Positions 33,291 through 45,681 of a stretch of DNA of 64,000 nt are shown piece after piece. Where the stretch lies: positions 25,219 through 89,218 of the forward strand of contig VBAK01000114.1 of the NCBI GenBank assembly GCA_005882275.1, given 5' to 3'. Below the pieces are notes generated by a model, which saw only the letters and a program-made list of their open reading frames with translations, did no database searches and had not been told where the DNA came from. The DNA comes from Candidatus Segetimicrobium genomatis. Lineage in GTDB: Bacteria; Sysuimicrobiota; Sysuimicrobiia; Sysuimicrobiales; Segetimicrobiaceae. The position numbers and the translations under genes are program-made. Position 1 is the first letter of the stretch, and every line of letters starts with the position of its first letter.

Positions 33291-36011
33291 TTAGGAGGGG
33301 TTCGCCACCGCCACCGAGTTTCCGCCGCTGGTCTTGGCCCGGTACATCGAGCGGTCGGCGCCCTCGATCAGGGCTTCCGTGCTCTTCCCGTCCTCGGGGT
33401 ACGCGGCCACGCCGAGGCTCAGGGTGACCGAGCCGGCCATGGCCGCGCTGAGCGGGGCGGCCCTGACGGCGCGCCGGACCCGCTCCGCGATCTCCGCGGC
33501 CGCGGTTTTGGCCGTGTGGGGGAGGAGGATCATGAATTCGTCGCCGCCGTAGCGGGCGATGGTGTCGATCTGGGTGCGGTGTTCCTGCTGGAGCACCCGC
33601 GCGACGAGGCGGATGACCTCGTCGCCGCGGAGGTGGCCGTAGGTGTCGTTGAAGCGCTTGAACTGGTCGATCTCGATCATGATGAGGGACAGGGGGACGC
33701 CGTAGCGCATGGAGCGTTCGAGCTCGCGCTCGAGCGCCTGCCAGAAGGCGCGGTAGTTGAGGAGGCCCGTGAGGCCGTCGGTGGTGGCGAGCACCTGGGT
33801 CCGCTCGTACAGCTGCGCCTTTTCGAGCGCGATCGAGACGTACCCGGCGAGCGTGGTGAGGAGGTCCAGGTCGGCGGAGGTGAGCTTGGTCTCGATGCCT
33901 TCGATGTTGATGATCCCGACGACCTTGTCGTGGCTGATGATCGGGACGCAGGCCTGCTGGGTCACGCGGGGATCCCACCCGTTGAAGTCGGGGTCGTGGC
34001 GCACGTCGGCGACGAGCGCGGCGCCGCCGGTCCGGGCGACCCGGCCGATCACGCCGCTGGTGACGGGCACGGCCGCCGCCAGGCCGGTGTATCCGCGGGA
34101 GGCCGTGAGCTGGATCTGGTCGCCGTCGATGAGGCCGATGAGGACCAGCGGATAGTTGAGCGTCGTGTGGAGCTCGTCGACCAGCGTGTCGAACAGCTCG
34201 CTCGGGCGCAGCGTGGAGGCGACCCGGGTAAACGTCCGGTTGAGGAGGCCGAGCTGGTGGGCCTTGCGCTCCGCTTCTTCGAGCAGCCGCGCGTTCTGCA
34301 CGGCGATCGCCACCTGATTGGCGACGGCGCCGCCGAGCGCGGTCTCCGACGATCCGTACGGGCGCACCGCGTCGTGATACAGCGCCAGCACCCCGATGAC
34401 GCCGCTGCGGTAAACGAGGGGGAAGGTCGCGATCGTCCGGTACCCGAGCCGCCGTGCCCGCTCGGTGTTGGACCGCCCATCGGTCTGGGCATCGGCGACG
34501 ATCACGGGCTCGCCGAGCCGGAGGGTGAGGCCGGTGAGACCGATGCCGGACTGCATCTCGGCGGCGATGTTGCGGACGTCATCGTCCCCCAGCCCGCGGG
34601 CGAAGATGTGTGTGATCTCCTTGTCGAGCGCGCCGAGATACAGGCCGCAGCGATCCGCCTTGAGCACCTCGCGCGTCCAATCGGCGATCGTGTCGAAGAC
34701 CGCCTGGAGATCCTTCTGCGAGTTGATGCGCTCCGAGATCGCCTTCAGCGCTTCCACCCGGGTCAGGTCCTCTTGGGACTTCGTGTACAGCCGGGCGTTG
34801 TTCACCACCAGCGCGGCCTGGGCGGCGAAGGTGGAGACCACGTGTTCCTGGTACGCGGTAAAGAAGCCGGGGATGGGCTTCGTGACGGTGATGAGGCCGA
34901 CCGGGTCGCCGCCCGCCAGCAGGGGGACAATCAGGACGGCCCGCACCCGGTCGCCGGGGAACGCGGCCCGGCTCTCAGCGGTCCGGTGGGCATCCCGCTG
35001 GTAGTCGGCGATCCGCAGCGGACGGCGGTGCGCCAGCGTCCACCCCGACGCGCCGTTCGGCAGGATGGCGGGGACGCCGTGGAGTTGGCCCGGGGGGAGG
35101 CCCCGCTCCAGGGCGATCTCGTAGGCATCGTCCGAGTTGCGCAGGGTGATCCAGAGCATGTCGGGTTTCGTCAGCCGGGCGACCTTGTCGGCGAGGCGGC
35201 TCAGCAGGTCGTCGAGGTCGTGCGTCGCCAGCAGGTCGGTGAGCGCCTCGTGGAGCGCCGCGGCCTCCCGGAGGTCCTGCCGGTGGGATGTGAAGAGCAG
35301 CGCGATGAGGCTGGCGATCACGAGGGGGACCAGCAGCACCGGCGCTTCGCCCCCCCAGATGGCGATCGCGATCGAGAGGCCGGAGGCCCCGAGCGCGGCC
35401 GCGGTGGGGATCCGCCACAACGCGCCGATGAGCAGCACCGCCCCGAGCGGCATCTCGAAGATCGCGGCGAGGAAGAGGCCCGCCTGCACGGTCGTCGCGA
35501 GGGCGTAGACGGCCAGGACGGCCGCGGTCGCCGCCAGGCCCGCGTGCCCCGCCAGGTCGGGGCTGACGCGGTCGAACCCGGGCGCGTGGCGCAGGTACAG
35601 ATTCCATGTGGCGCCGGCGAGCAGCGCGGCCAGCGCGCACTGCCCGGTCTCGAAGAACGCCCGGTCCAGCGCGCGGCGGCGCAGGACCCCGTTGCCGATC
35701 GCCGCTCCGAGCGCGCCGATCACGGCGGCCGGCACCGGCCCGAGAATGACGATCGCCGGGAGCGCCACCGCCGGGCCGAAGGTCTGGGAGCCTCCGCTGG
35801 CGAGCGGAATCTGGAAATGCTCGGCCGCGATGGAGAGGAGCAGGAAAATCGCCAGGAGCTCCCAGGACGGCAGAAACACCCCGGGCGCGGCGACGGCGAG
35901 CAGGGCCGCCGCCAGGAGCACGGGTCCCCACGTGACGAGCCAGGCCGTGATGGGGCGAACCTGCCCCGGGCGCAGCGCCACCCCGGGGGCGGACGGGAGC
36001 GGAATCTTCAT
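33291..36011 (-). CDS. Membrane GAF-GAF-GAF-GGDEF sensor diguanylate cyclase
   Basis: A 906-residue signalling protein. Residues about 20-245 form seven or eight membrane helices resembling a MASE-type sensor. Three GAF domains follow (about 255-400, 415-560, 580-735), suited to small-molecule or redox sensing. The C-terminal GGDEF domain has an intact catalytic RYGGDEF (GGDEF = residues 822-826) plus TTDGLTGLLNYRAF, so it should make cyclic di-GMP. The product-inhibition RxxD site five residues upstream is absent (TQID). It is followed by ychF and preceded by DUF951 on the same strand; no EAL or PilZ protein is seen nearby. Confidence 0.93.
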   Translation of the reverse strand: MKIPLPSAPGVALRPGQVRPITAWLVTWGPVLLAAALLAVAAPGVFLPSWELLAIFLLLSIAAEHFQIPLASGGSQTFGPAVALPAIVILGPVPAAVIGALGAAIGNGVLRRRALDRAFFETGQCALAALLAGATWNLYLRHAPGFDRVSPDLAGHAGLAATAAVLAVYALATTVQAGLFLAAIFEMPLGAVLLIGALWRIPTAAALGASGLSIAIAIWGGEAPVLLVPLVIASLIALLFTSHRQDLREAAALHEALTDLLATHDLDDLLSRLADKVARLTKPDMLWITLRNSDDAYEIALERGLPPGQLHGVPAILPNGASGWTLAHRRPLRIADYQRDAHRTAESRAAFPGDRVRAVLIVPLLAGGDPVGLITVTKPIPGFFTAYQEHVVSTFAAQAALVVNNARLYTKSQEDLTRVEALKAISERINSQKDLQAVFDTIADWTREVLKADRCGLYLGALDKEITHIFARGLGDDDVRNIAAEMQSGIGLTGLTLRLGEPVIVADAQTDGRSNTERARRLGYRTIATFPLVYRSGVIGVLALYHDAVRPYGSSETALGGAVANQVAIAVQNARLLEEAERKAHQLGLLNRTFTRVASTLRPSELFDTLVDELHTTLNYPLVLIGLIDGDQIQLTASRGYTGLAAAVPVTSGVIGRVARTGGAALVADVRHDPDFNGWDPRVTQQACVPIISHDKVVGIINIEGIETKLTSADLDLLTTLAGYVSIALEKAQLYERTQVLATTDGLTGLLNYRAFWQALERELERSMRYGVPLSLIMIEIDQFKRFNDTYGHLRGDEVIRLVARVLQQEHRTQIDTIARYGGDEFMILLPHTAKTAAAEIAERVRRAVRAAPLSAAMAGSVTLSLGVAAYPEDGKSTEALIEGADRSMYRAKTSGGNSVAVANPS

Positions 36012-36093
36012 ACTGAGTACTTGATGCCCGGGGGGGGCGCGGCTTTAGACCTTGTGGCGTCAGGCGGCGGCCGCGGCGCGGCCTACCTGTGCT

Positions 36094-36336
36094 CTACTCC
36101 ACGCTTCGATCGGCCTTTCGATCGGCCTCCTCACCACCTCCGCGGCGGACGAATTCCTTGATCCGCCGCTCCAACTTGGGCCTGGGCATCAGCACGTGCC
36201 GCCCGCAGCCGAGGCAGCGAATCCCGATATCCGCCCCCAGGCGCACGATCTCCCACTGATCGCTTCCGCACGGGTGGGTCTTTCGCGTCCGGACGACGTC
36301 GCCGAGGAAGAGCTTCAGCACCGGCATGATGACCAC
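36094..36336 (-). CDS. DUF951-family small protein
   Basis: An 80-residue protein with the DUF951 pattern [55 protein letters not shown] cysteine in HPCG and the C-X2-C pair of RCLGCGR could bind zinc. The family is small, mostly Bacillota-related, often near parB or ychF, and of unknown function; an OB- or SH3-like nucleic-acid-binding fold is plausible. A GTG at 36336 (with AGGGAAGGA upstream) or an ATG at 36327 may be the start. Lies 31 bases after the spermidine-synthase-like gene. Confidence 0.85.
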   Translation of the reverse strand: MVIMPVLKLFLGDVVRTRKTHPCGSDQWEIVRLGADIGIRCLGCGRHVLMPRPKLERRIKEFVRRGGGEEADRKADRSVE

Positions 36337-36367
36337 CCGGTCCTTCCCTGGGCCGCGCTTTGCGGAG

Positions 36368-37804
36368 CTAGCGGCCCGCCGTGATCAATGCGTCCGTCGG
36401 CGCGTAGTCGTCGGTCAGGAGCGGGACATCGCGGGTCTCGATCGGGGCCTCCAGCAGATCGCCGGCGTCCCGCCGAAGCCCGTCGATCCGGATCAGCCGG
36501 CGCCGCGCCGCCGCCTCTGCCCGGGCGAGCAGCCCGGCGCGGGTGACCCGCGGCCCCGCGGCGCCCACCAGGATGATGTTGCGGAGCGACTCCGGCGCCC
36601 CGCCGCCCACAGGAAACACGTAGACCTCGGCGAAGGCCGACCGAAACGTCTTGTAGATCGCGCGAAACAGCCGGCTCTGGGGGCCCTGGACCGCGCCGAT
36701 CACGTTGCCCGCCACCACGCCGCCCGGGGTCAGCCGGGCGGCGGCCGCCTGATAGAACTCCCGGGTGGCGAGGTGGAACGGGATCGTATCGATGAGGTAC
36801 GCGTCCAGGATGATGAGATCGTAGCGCTCGGCCGCCCGGCGCAGCCAGAGGCGGCCGTCCATGACGTGCACCCGGAGGCGGGCGTCGTCCGGGACGGCGA
36901 AGAACCGCCGCGCCGCATCGGCCACGGCGGGATCGATCTCCACGACCTCGACCGCAGCGTTCGGGTAATCGTGGTGGAACCGGCCGGGCGCGGTCCCGCC
37001 CCCCATGCCGACGAAGAGCACCCGGTGGAATCCGGGATCGAACAGGACGGGGAGGTGGAGGTAGTCGGTGTAGGGGAACACGGTGCGCAGGGGCGCGTCC
37101 AGATCCCGGGCGCTCTGCCAGTAGTTGTCCAGCCGCAGATACCGGATCCGGCCCTCGTCCGCCACCGTGATCCGATGGTAGGCCGTGTCCCGGGCGAACA
37201 CCGTTCCGCTCTCGCCCGCCGGGGGACCGGCCGTGAGGACCAGCAGGACGCCGGCCGCCGCCGCCGCCCCGGCGGCCGCGCGCGGCCGCCGGTCCCACAC
37301 CAGCCCCAGCGCGGCCAGCGCCATCTCGGTTCCCCCCAGGAGTTGCATGATCGCGCTGCCCCCGAACGTGGAGATCAGGACGAACGCCGCCAGCAGGGTG
37401 CCGGCGATGCTGCCGAGCGTGCTCAGCGCGTAGAGCGTCCCGGCGACCCCACCGACGCCCTCGACCGACTGCGCCCGCAGCCGGATCGCGTACGGGGAGA
37501 TCGTGGCCATGAGCACGGCCGGGATGAAAAAGAGCGCCGTGCTGCCGAGGAGCGGGTTGCCGCGCGGCCCGTAGTCGTGCGCGGCGATCCCACCCAGGAC
37601 CGCGTCCGCGAAATGGGGGATCGGGAAGGTCGCCGCCCCTGCCAGGAAGACGAGGGCGAGGAAGGGCCCCCGGTGCGGCCACCGGGTGCTGAGGCGCCCC
37701 CCCAGGTAGTACCCAAGGCTGAGGGCGGCCAGGAATACGCCGATCAGGCTGCCCCACACGTAGACCGAGTTGCCGAAGTACGGCGCCACGACCCGGCTCG
37801 CCAC
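36368..37804 (-). CDS. Fused membrane/spermidine-synthase-like protein
   Basis: At least 478 residues. The N-terminal half has about six membrane segments ([49 protein letters not shown]); the C-terminal half is a polyamine-synthase-type Rossmann domain ([60 protein letters not shown]). Such fused proteins are widespread but biochemically uncharacterised. The GTG at 37804 is used, yet codons back to about 37870 ([19 protein letters not shown]) continue the expected first helix, so translation probably starts at a non-standard codon inside the clpB end. It directly follows clpB in the same direction. Confidence 0.85.
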   Translation of the reverse strand: MASRVVAPYFGNSVYVWGSLIGVFLAALSLGYYLGGRLSTRWPHRGPFLALVFLAGAATFPIPHFADAVLGGIAAHDYGPRGNPLLGSTALFFIPAVLMATISPYAIRLRAQSVEGVGGVAGTLYALSTLGSIAGTLLAAFVLISTFGGSAIMQLLGGTEMALAALGLVWDRRPRAAAGAAAAAGVLLVLTAGPPAGESGTVFARDTAYHRITVADEGRIRYLRLDNYWQSARDLDAPLRTVFPYTDYLHLPVLFDPGFHRVLFVGMGGGTAPGRFHHDYPNAAVEVVEIDPAVADAARRFFAVPDDARLRVHVMDGRLWLRRAAERYDLIILDAYLIDTIPFHLATREFYQAAAARLTPGGVVAGNVIGAVQGPQSRLFRAIYKTFRSAFAEVYVFPVGGGAPESLRNIILVGAAGPRVTRAGLLARAEAAARRRLIRIDGLRRDAGDLLEAPIETRDVPLLTDDYAPTDALITAGR

Positions 37805-37833
37805 GATCTCCAGGGCGAGCAGGACCGCGCCGC

Positions 37834-40494
<2,661 letters not shown>

Positions 40495-40526
40495 CGTCTA
40501 TTCGCTCCGGTGTTGACGTCGGCGTG

Positions 40527-41522
40527 TCATGGTGTGGCGGCCCGAGCCTCGTGCAGCCGCCGCATTTCCTCGAACAGCTCCCGATCCCGCGGGGTCAGCG
40601 GCTCCGGCAGCGCGAGCCGGACCTTCACCAGCTCGTCGCCGGCGCCGTCCCCGCGCAGGTGGGCCATGCCCTGGCCGCGCAGGCGAAAGGTCCGGCCGTC
40701 CGGGGTGCCCGGCGGGATCGTCATCGTGACCCGCCCGCTGAGCGTCGGCACCTCGACCTGGCCGCCGAGCGCGGCGGTCCACACCGGCACCTGGACCTCG
40801 ACCTGCAGGTCGTCATCGGTCCGAGTGAACACCGGGTGCGGAGCGATCTGCACGGTCAGGTAGAGATCGCCACCCTGCCCCTGTCCCGCGGCCCGGATGC
40901 GCTGCCCGCTCCGCACGCCTCGGGGGATCTTCACCTCGATGCTGTGCGCCGTTCTGCCGCCCCCGGCGGGAATCGCGAGCGTGCGCGTGGCGCCGCGGGA
41001 GGCCTCTTCCAGGGTGATCTCGATCGTGCCTTCGACGTCCTGGCCGGCGTGCTGCCGCCCCCGCGCCCGCGGTCCCGCGCCGCGCCGCCGGAGCAGCTCT
41101 TCCACTCCCCGGCCTCCGCGGCCCGCCGCCCCGCCTTCCCCGAAGAGACCCTCGCCGAATCCCCCGCCTCCCAGGCCGCCGAAGAGCGACCTGAAGAAAT
41201 CACTGAACTGACCGAGGTCCTCCGGAGTCCCGTAGACGGTGTACCGGCCGTCTTCCCCCCGCCCGGCGCCGCGGAGCATGTCCTCCCAGCCGCCGCCGCG
41301 CTCGCGAAGCTCGAGGACCCGATCGTATTTGGCCCGCTTGTCGGGATCGTGCAGGACCTGGTACGCTTCGTTGATCTCCTTGAAGCGCGTCTCCGCCTGC
41401 TTGTTGCCGGGGTTCACGTCCGGGTGATGCTGGCGGGCCAGTCTCCGGAAGGCCTGGCTGATTGCCTTCGGATCGGCCGTTCGCTCGACCCCGAGGACCT
41501 TGTAGTAGTCCTTGAACTCCAT
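40527..41522 (-). CDS. DnaJ/CbpA-type co-chaperone (no zinc finger)
   Basis: A 331-residue J-domain protein. The J domain includes DYYKVLGVERTADPKAISQAFRRLARQHHPDVNPGNKQAETRFKEINEAYQVLHD with the essential HPD. A Gly/Phe-rich stretch follows (DFFRSLFGGLGGGGFGEGLFG), then two beta-barrel substrate domains (DVEGTIEITLEEASRGATRTL; DLQVEVQVPVWTAALGGQVEVPTLSGRVTMTIPPGTPDGRTFRLRGQGM). The four CXXCXGXG zinc repeats of canonical DnaJ are missing, so it is CbpA-like, yet it occupies the dnaJ position in the operon. ATG 41522 follows GGGAGC. Confidence 0.95.
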   Translation of the reverse strand: MEFKDYYKVLGVERTADPKAISQAFRRLARQHHPDVNPGNKQAETRFKEINEAYQVLHDPDKRAKYDRVLELRERGGGWEDMLRGAGRGEDGRYTVYGTPEDLGQFSDFFRSLFGGLGGGGFGEGLFGEGGAAGRGGRGVEELLRRRGAGPRARGRQHAGQDVEGTIEITLEEASRGATRTLAIPAGGGRTAHSIEVKIPRGVRSGQRIRAAGQGQGGDLYLTVQIAPHPVFTRTDDDLQVEVQVPVWTAALGGQVEVPTLSGRVTMTIPPGTPDGRTFRLRGQGMAHLRGDGAGDELVKVRLALPEPLTPRDRELFEEMRRLHEARAATP

Positions 41523-41563
41523 TGTGCTCCCGCCCGGCGGGTCAGTCCGCGACCCCACCGCCG

Positions 41564-42190
41564 CTACGTCTCGCCGTTCTCCTGACCTCCGCCCGCCACC
41601 GTCACCTTGGCCGGCCGGAGGACGTCGTCGTTGAGCCGGTAGCCCCTCAACACCTCGGCGATCACCGTCCCGCGCGCCGGCCCGGAGTCGTCCGCCGGGA
41701 CGACGCCGACCGCCTCGTGCAGCCGGGGATCGAAGGTCTTGCCGACCGCCTCGATCGGCCGGACGCCCATGGCCTCGAGCTGGCCGAGGATCTGCCGGTG
41801 GGTCATACGCAGGCCGTCGATCAGCGCCTTGCCCGATCCGCCCTGGGCGTCTGCAAACGCCAGCGCCCGCTCCAGGTTGTCGAGGACGCTCAGCACCAGA
41901 CCGAGCATCTGGCGGCGGGTCCGCTCGACCGCGTCCTGCCGGTCTCTGGCCGCCTGCTTCTTGAAGTTTTCCAGATCGGCCGCGGAGTGGAGGAAATGCT
42001 GCCAGTTCCGCTGCGCCGTCTCCCGGGCTTCCCGGACCTTTCCCCGCAACCCTTCGGCCGAGAGGCCGGCCAGGTCGTCCTGCTGCCCCGCCCCGGCTTC
42101 GGCGGCCGGAGCGGTCCCTTCTCTCGCGGGGCCGCCGGGCGTGCTCTCGGCCTCGGGGTACCCGCCGCCTTTCGTGTGTTCCGTTGTCAT
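41564..42190 (-). CDS. grpE: Nucleotide exchange factor GrpE
   Basis: A 208-residue DnaK cofactor that releases ADP. An acidic, disordered N-terminus precedes the long dimeric helix (RNWQHFLHSAADLENFKKQAARDRQDAVERTRRQMLGLVLSVLDNLERAL) and the beta-wing head (GVRPIEAVGKTFDPRLHEAVGVVPADDSGPARGTVIAEVLRGYRLNDDVLRPAKVTVA), all matching the family. It lies between dnaK (46 bases) and the dnaJ-like gene (41 bases). Confidence 0.97.
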   Translation of the reverse strand: MTTEHTKGGGYPEAESTPGGPAREGTAPAAEAGAGQQDDLAGLSAEGLRGKVREARETAQRNWQHFLHSAADLENFKKQAARDRQDAVERTRRQMLGLVLSVLDNLERALAFADAQGGSGKALIDGLRMTHRQILGQLEAMGVRPIEAVGKTFDPRLHEAVGVVPADDSGPARGTVIAEVLRGYRLNDDVLRPAKVTVAGGGQENGET

Positions 42191-42236
42191 CGTGCCACCT
42201 CGATGAACTCGATGCGTCGCCGGGCCGCGCGTCCGC

Positions 42237-44159
42237 CTACGGCTTGTCGGACGGCTTGAACTCGGCGTCGATCACCTCGTCGCCGCCGCTCTTGCCGCCG
42301 TCGCCCGGCTGCCCTCCCGCGGCGCCGGCCCCCGCGCCCGCGCCGGCGGTCGACCGCTTGTACATCTCCTCGCCCAGCTTGTAGCTGGCCTGCTGCAGCG
42401 CCTCGCTGGCGCGCTTGATCCGGTCACCGTCGGCGCTCTTGAGCGCTTCCCGGAGCGCGGCCAGCGCCTGCTCCACGCTGCGCCGGTCGTCCGCCGAGAC
42501 CTTGTCGCCGACCTCCTTGAGCATCCGCTCGGTCTGATAGGCGAGGCTGTCCCCGCGGTTCTTGATCTCCGCGCCCTCCCGCTGCTTCTGATCGTCCGCG
42601 GCGTGCGCCTCGGCCTCTTTGACGAGGTGGTCCACTTCCTTCTTGTCCAGCGTCCCCGTCCCGGTGATCTTGATCGACTGCTCGCGCCCCGTGGCCTTGT
42701 CCTTCGCCGACACGTTGAGGATGCCGTTCGCGTCGATGTCGAAGGTCACTTCGATCTGGGGCATGCCCCGGGGGGCCGGCGGGAGCCCGTCCAGCAGGAA
42801 CTTGCCGAGGGTGCGGTTGTCGCGGGCCATCGGCCGCTCGCCCTGCAGGACATGGACGTCGACCGCCGTCTGCCCGTCTTCGGCGGTGCTGAAGGTCTCG
42901 GTCTTGCGGGTCGGGATGGTGGTGTTCCGCGGGATCAGGATGGTGTCCACCCCGCCCAGCGTCTCGATCCCGAGCGAGAGCGGCGTGACGTCGAGGAGGA
43001 CGACCTCGCGGACCTCGCCGGCCAGCACGCCGGCCTGGATCGCCGCCCCCACGGCCACGACCTCGTCCGGGTGCACCTCCTTGTTCGGCTCCTTGCCGGT
43101 CAGCCGGCGCACCAATTCCTGCACGCTCGGCATGCGCGTGGCGCCGCCGACCAGGATGACCTCGTTGAGGTCCTTCTCGGTCAACTTGGCATCGGACAGC
43201 GCCTGCTTGAACGGGCCGATGCAGCGTTCCACCAGATCGGCGGTGAGCTCGTCGAACTTCGCCCGGGTGAGGACCACGTCCAGGTGCTTCGGGCCGGTCG
43301 CGTCCGCCGTGATGAACGGCAGGTTGATCGACGTCTGGACGACGGTGCTCAGCTCGATCTTGGCGCGCTCCGCCGCCTCGCGGAGCCGCTGCAGCGCCTG
43401 CCGGTCCTGGCGCAGGTCGATCCCCTGCTGCTTCTTGAACTCGTCGGCGAGCCAGTTGACGATCCGCTCGTCGAAGTCGTCCCCGCCGAGGTGCGTGTCC
43501 CCGTTGGTGGACTTGACCTCGTACACGCCCTCGCCGATCTCGAGGATCGACACGTCGAACGTGCCGCCGCCGAGGTCGAACACGAGGATGGTCTTGGCGT
43601 GCTTCTGCTCAAGCGCCCGCCCGTAGGCCAGCGCGGAGGCCGTCGGCTCGTTGATGATCCGCAGCACCTTGAGCCCCGCGATCTCCCCGGCGTTGCGCGT
43701 CGCGGTGCGCTGCGCGTCGTTGAAATAGGCCGGGACCGTGATCACGGCCTGCTCGACCTTCTCCCCGAGATACGCCTCCGCGTCGGTCTTCAACTTCTGG
43801 AGGATCATCGCGGAGATCTCCTCGGGCGAGAAGGTCTTGCCAGCGGCGGGGATGTTGACGACCGCCGCGCCGTTCTTGCCCTCCTCGACCTTGTAGGAGA
43901 CGATCTTCCGCTCGCTCTCCACCTCGCTCAGGCGCCGCCCCATGAACCGCTTGATGGAGTACACGGTGTTCTCGGGGTTGAGGATCGCCTGCCGCCGGGC
44001 CATCTGGCCGACCAGCCGCTCCCCGGTCTTCGTAAAGCCCACCACGGAGGGCGTGAGCCGGCTCCCTTCGGAGTTGGGAATGACCGTCGGCTCGCCGCCG
44101 ATCATCACCGCGATGACTGAGTTGGTCGTTCCGAGATCGATCCCTACAACCTTTGGCAT
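42237..44159 (-). CDS. dnaK: Molecular chaperone DnaK (Hsp70)
   Basis: A 640-residue Hsp70. The ATPase domain opens [38 protein letters not shown], with [19 protein letters not shown] [44 protein letters not shown] and [17 protein letters not shown]. The substrate domain includes [15 protein letters not shown], and the C-terminus ends in a Gly/Ala-rich lid tail [16 protein letters not shown] 44159 follows GGGAGGAAG. It is third in the hspR-led operon. Confidence 0.98.
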   Translation of the reverse strand: MPKVVGIDLGTTNSVIAVMIGGEPTVIPNSEGSRLTPSVVGFTKTGERLVGQMARRQAILNPENTVYSIKRFMGRRLSEVESERKIVSYKVEEGKNGAAVVNIPAAGKTFSPEEISAMILQKLKTDAEAYLGEKVEQAVITVPAYFNDAQRTATRNAGEIAGLKVLRIINEPTASALAYGRALEQKHAKTILVFDLGGGTFDVSILEIGEGVYEVKSTNGDTHLGGDDFDERIVNWLADEFKKQQGIDLRQDRQALQRLREAAERAKIELSTVVQTSINLPFITADATGPKHLDVVLTRAKFDELTADLVERCIGPFKQALSDAKLTEKDLNEVILVGGATRMPSVQELVRRLTGKEPNKEVHPDEVVAVGAAIQAGVLAGEVREVVLLDVTPLSLGIETLGGVDTILIPRNTTIPTRKTETFSTAEDGQTAVDVHVLQGERPMARDNRTLGKFLLDGLPPAPRGMPQIEVTFDIDANGILNVSAKDKATGREQSIKITGTGTLDKKEVDHLVKEAEAHAADDQKQREGAEIKNRGDSLAYQTERMLKEVGDKVSADDRRSVEQALAALREALKSADGDRIKRASEALQQASYKLGEEMYKRSTAGAGAGAGAAGGQPGDGGKSGGDEVIDAEFKPSDKP

Positions 44160-44227
44160 GTCGCCTCTTCCTCCCGGCGGCGCGCGTTGTGGCTCACGCT
44201 GTCAGCCCCGCGCCGCGTCTGGACGCC

Positions 44228-44259
44228 GGCCGGCGCCTGGGTGGACCCGGGCGCCGGCC
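44228..44259. repeat. Strong intercistronic hairpin between hsp20 and dnaK
   Basis: GGCCGGCGCC (44228-44237) pairs perfectly with 44250-44259, with a further GGT/ACC pairing inside the loop. There is no U-run after it, so it may partially terminate, protect or process the operon mRNA and set the ratio of hspR-hsp20 to dnaK expression. Confidence 0.6.
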
Positions 44260-44298
44260 CGCCTCCCGGGGAGCGCTGCTCCCCTCTCCGATCTTTCG

Positions 44299-44748
44299 TT
44301 ACTCGACCTGCACCTTGACCGATGTCGGCCGGACCCGCTCCGACTTCGGGATCTTCACTTCCAGCACGCCGTCCTTGTAGGTCGCCTTGGCCTCGGCGCT
44401 CTTGACCTCGGTCGGCAGCGGCAGCGTGCGGGTGAACGCGCCGGCGCGGAGCTCCCGCCGGAAGTAGTTCCGGCCCTTGTGCTCCTCCTCGTGCCGCGTC
44501 TCGCCGCGGAGCGTGAGCGCGCCGTCGGTCACCGTGACATCCACCGTCTTGGGGTCGATGTTGGGCATCTCCGCCCGCACGACGACAGCCTGGTCCGTCT
44601 CGAACATCTCGACCGCGGGTTCCCACTCCAGCGCCTGGTCGCGTCCGTCGCGCCCGGGGCGCCGGGTGAAGAACTCGTCGAGCATGCGGTCCATGGATCG
44701 CCGCAGCGTCCCCACTTCCTCAAACGGATCCCATCGAACGATATTCAT
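44299..44748 (-). CDS. Small heat-shock protein, Hsp20/alpha-crystallin family
   Basis: A 149-residue holdase. It begins MNIVRWDPFEEVGTLRRSMDRMLDEFF, then the alpha-crystallin domain (WEPAVEMFETDQAVVVRAEMPNIDPKTVDVTVTDGALTLRGETRHEEEHKGRNYFRRELRAGAFTRTLPLPTEV), with the C-terminal strand KDGVLEVKIPKSE. It keeps unfolding proteins soluble for DnaK/ClpB. Its ATG overlaps the hspR stop by four bases (ATGA), so it is translated with the repressor. Confidence 0.95.
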   Translation of the reverse strand: MNIVRWDPFEEVGTLRRSMDRMLDEFFTRRPGRDGRDQALEWEPAVEMFETDQAVVVRAEMPNIDPKTVDVTVTDGALTLRGETRHEEEHKGRNYFRRELRAGAFTRTLPLPTEVKSAEAKATYKDGVLEVKIPKSERVRPTSVKVQVE

Positions 44749-45119
44749 CGTCCTCGTCCTCCTTTCTTGTTTGGCTTATCTGATCGTTCCTGTTCCAGCG
44801 GTTCGTGCGCTTCGCCATCGGCGGCGGCCGGGCCGCCCTCCCCCTCGTCGAAGACCCACGTCAGCTCCTCGTGGTAGTGCTCCTGGACTTCGAGGAGCAT
44901 CCGCACCCCGGCGAGGTTGAGGCCCCTTTCCTCGGTCAGGAACCGGATCAACCGCACCCGCTGAATATCCCGCTGCGAGTACAGCCGGATGCGCCGGCGC
45001 CGGACCGGGGAGAGCAGGCCCCGCTCTTCGTAGATGCGAAGCGTGCGGGGGTGCACGCCGATGAGGTCCGCGGCCACGCTGATCACGTAGACCGGTGTAT
45101 CAGGCTCCAGCTTCTTCAC
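44745..45119 (-). CDS. hspR: MerR-type heat-shock repressor HspR
   Basis: A 124-residue MerR-family regulator. The winged helix YVISVAADLIGVHPRTLRIYEERGLLSPVRRRRIRLYSQRDIQRVRLIRFLTEERGLNLAGVRMLLEVQE is typical of HspR, which represses the dnaK operon with DnaK as co-repressor. In actinobacteria the order is usually dnaK-grpE-dnaJ-hspR; here the repressor is the first gene and overlaps hsp20. The C-terminus is charged and lysine-rich. I could not find the classical HAIR operator upstream, so its operator may have diverged. Confidence 0.9.
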   Translation of the reverse strand: MKKLEPDTPVYVISVAADLIGVHPRTLRIYEERGLLSPVRRRRIRLYSQRDIQRVRLIRFLTEERGLNLAGVRMLLEVQEHYHEELTWVFDEGEGGPAAADGEAHEPLEQERSDKPNKKGGRGR

Positions 45120-45221
45120 CGCTCAACCCCTGGGGCCTCACACGGCCCCCCGGGCCTCGACCGGCCCGCGCGCCGGCGCTCGATCCACGCCCCGGCCCAC
45201 GCTTAATCTAACTCTGGACAT

Positions 45222-45281
45222 AGGATACAAATTCCAATGCGCTGTGTCAAGTTCCTTATCAATGCTATTGTCAACTACAAT
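45222..45281 (-). promoter_or_regulatory. Promoter region of the hspR-hsp20-dnaK-grpE-dnaJ-clpB operon
   Basis: On the minus strand TTGACA (45245-45250) and TATCCT (45222-45227) are 17 bases apart. A second TTGACA lies 24 bases further upstream (45269-45274), inside the inverted repeat ATTGTCAACTACAAT (45267-45281). The region is notably AT-rich. The repeated TTGACA and the palindrome are candidates for HspR binding; no HAIR (CTTGAGT-N7-ACTCAAG) or CIRCE element is present. Confidence 0.65.
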
Positions 45282-45326
45282 GACTGCTCCTGAGGGGGCC
45301 CCCCGCGCTTCGGCGGGCGCCCACAC

Positions 45327-45362
45327 AAATGCCCCGGGAGCGGCTTGGCTCCCAGGGCATTT
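45327..45362 (-). terminator. Hairpin terminator after the small DUF2630-like gene
   Basis: AAATGCCC (45327-45334) pairs with GGGCATTT (45355-45362) and GGGAGC (45336-45341) with GCTCCC (45348-45353), with one C/A mismatch between them and a six-base loop. On the minus strand it ends in TTTGTG, a short U-rich end, 26 bases after the stop of the gene at 45389. Confidence 0.65.
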
Positions 45363-45388
45363 GCGATGCGCTCGCGGTTCGAGAAGCG

Positions 45389-45622
45389 CTAGGCGGCCGT
45401 GCTCTTCCTCGCTGACGCGGCGCTGCCGGCGTGGCGGCCGGCGGCCCAACGCCCTTCCGCCAGCGCGACCCGATGCTGCTCCCACAGCGATTCGAGCTCT
45501 GAGGTCAGCCGGCCGATTTCGGCCTTTTCAGCGGCCGTGAGCCCCGGAGCCTTGCTCCAGAGAGCCTGGCGGCGCTCCGCGATCCGCCGGATCTTTTCCA
45601 GTGTCGACGAGCCTGTCGTCAC
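45389..45622 (-). CDS. Small DUF2630-like protein
   Basis: A 77-residue protein: STLEKIRRIAERRQALWSKAPGLTAAEKAEIGRLTSELESLWEQHRVALAEGRW, a helical hairpin resembling DUF2630 (common in actinobacteria and relatives, function unknown). The GTG start has AGGAGGAGTG upstream and the gene is followed by a hairpin terminator, so it is a real transcription unit. It lies 59 bases after the thioredoxin gene on the same strand. Confidence 0.7.
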   Translation of the reverse strand: MTTGSSTLEKIRRIAERRQALWSKAPGLTAAEKAEIGRLTSELESLWEQHRVALAEGRWAAGRHAGSAASARKSTAA

Positions 45623-45681
45623 GTGTTCTTCACTCCTCCTGATGTGTCGCCTGGTTCCGTCGCGCCGATCCGCGGGACGGC

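Noticed and set aside
33189..36161. A 990-codon plus-strand open frame opposite the GGDEF gene
   Set aside because: Antisense shadow of the well-supported GAF/GGDEF gene; no start signal or domain.
45222..45388. HAIR or CIRCE operator at the heat-shock operon
   Set aside because: Neither CTTGAGT-N7-ACTCAAG nor the TTAGCACTC-N9-GAGTGCTAA pattern is present within two mismatches.
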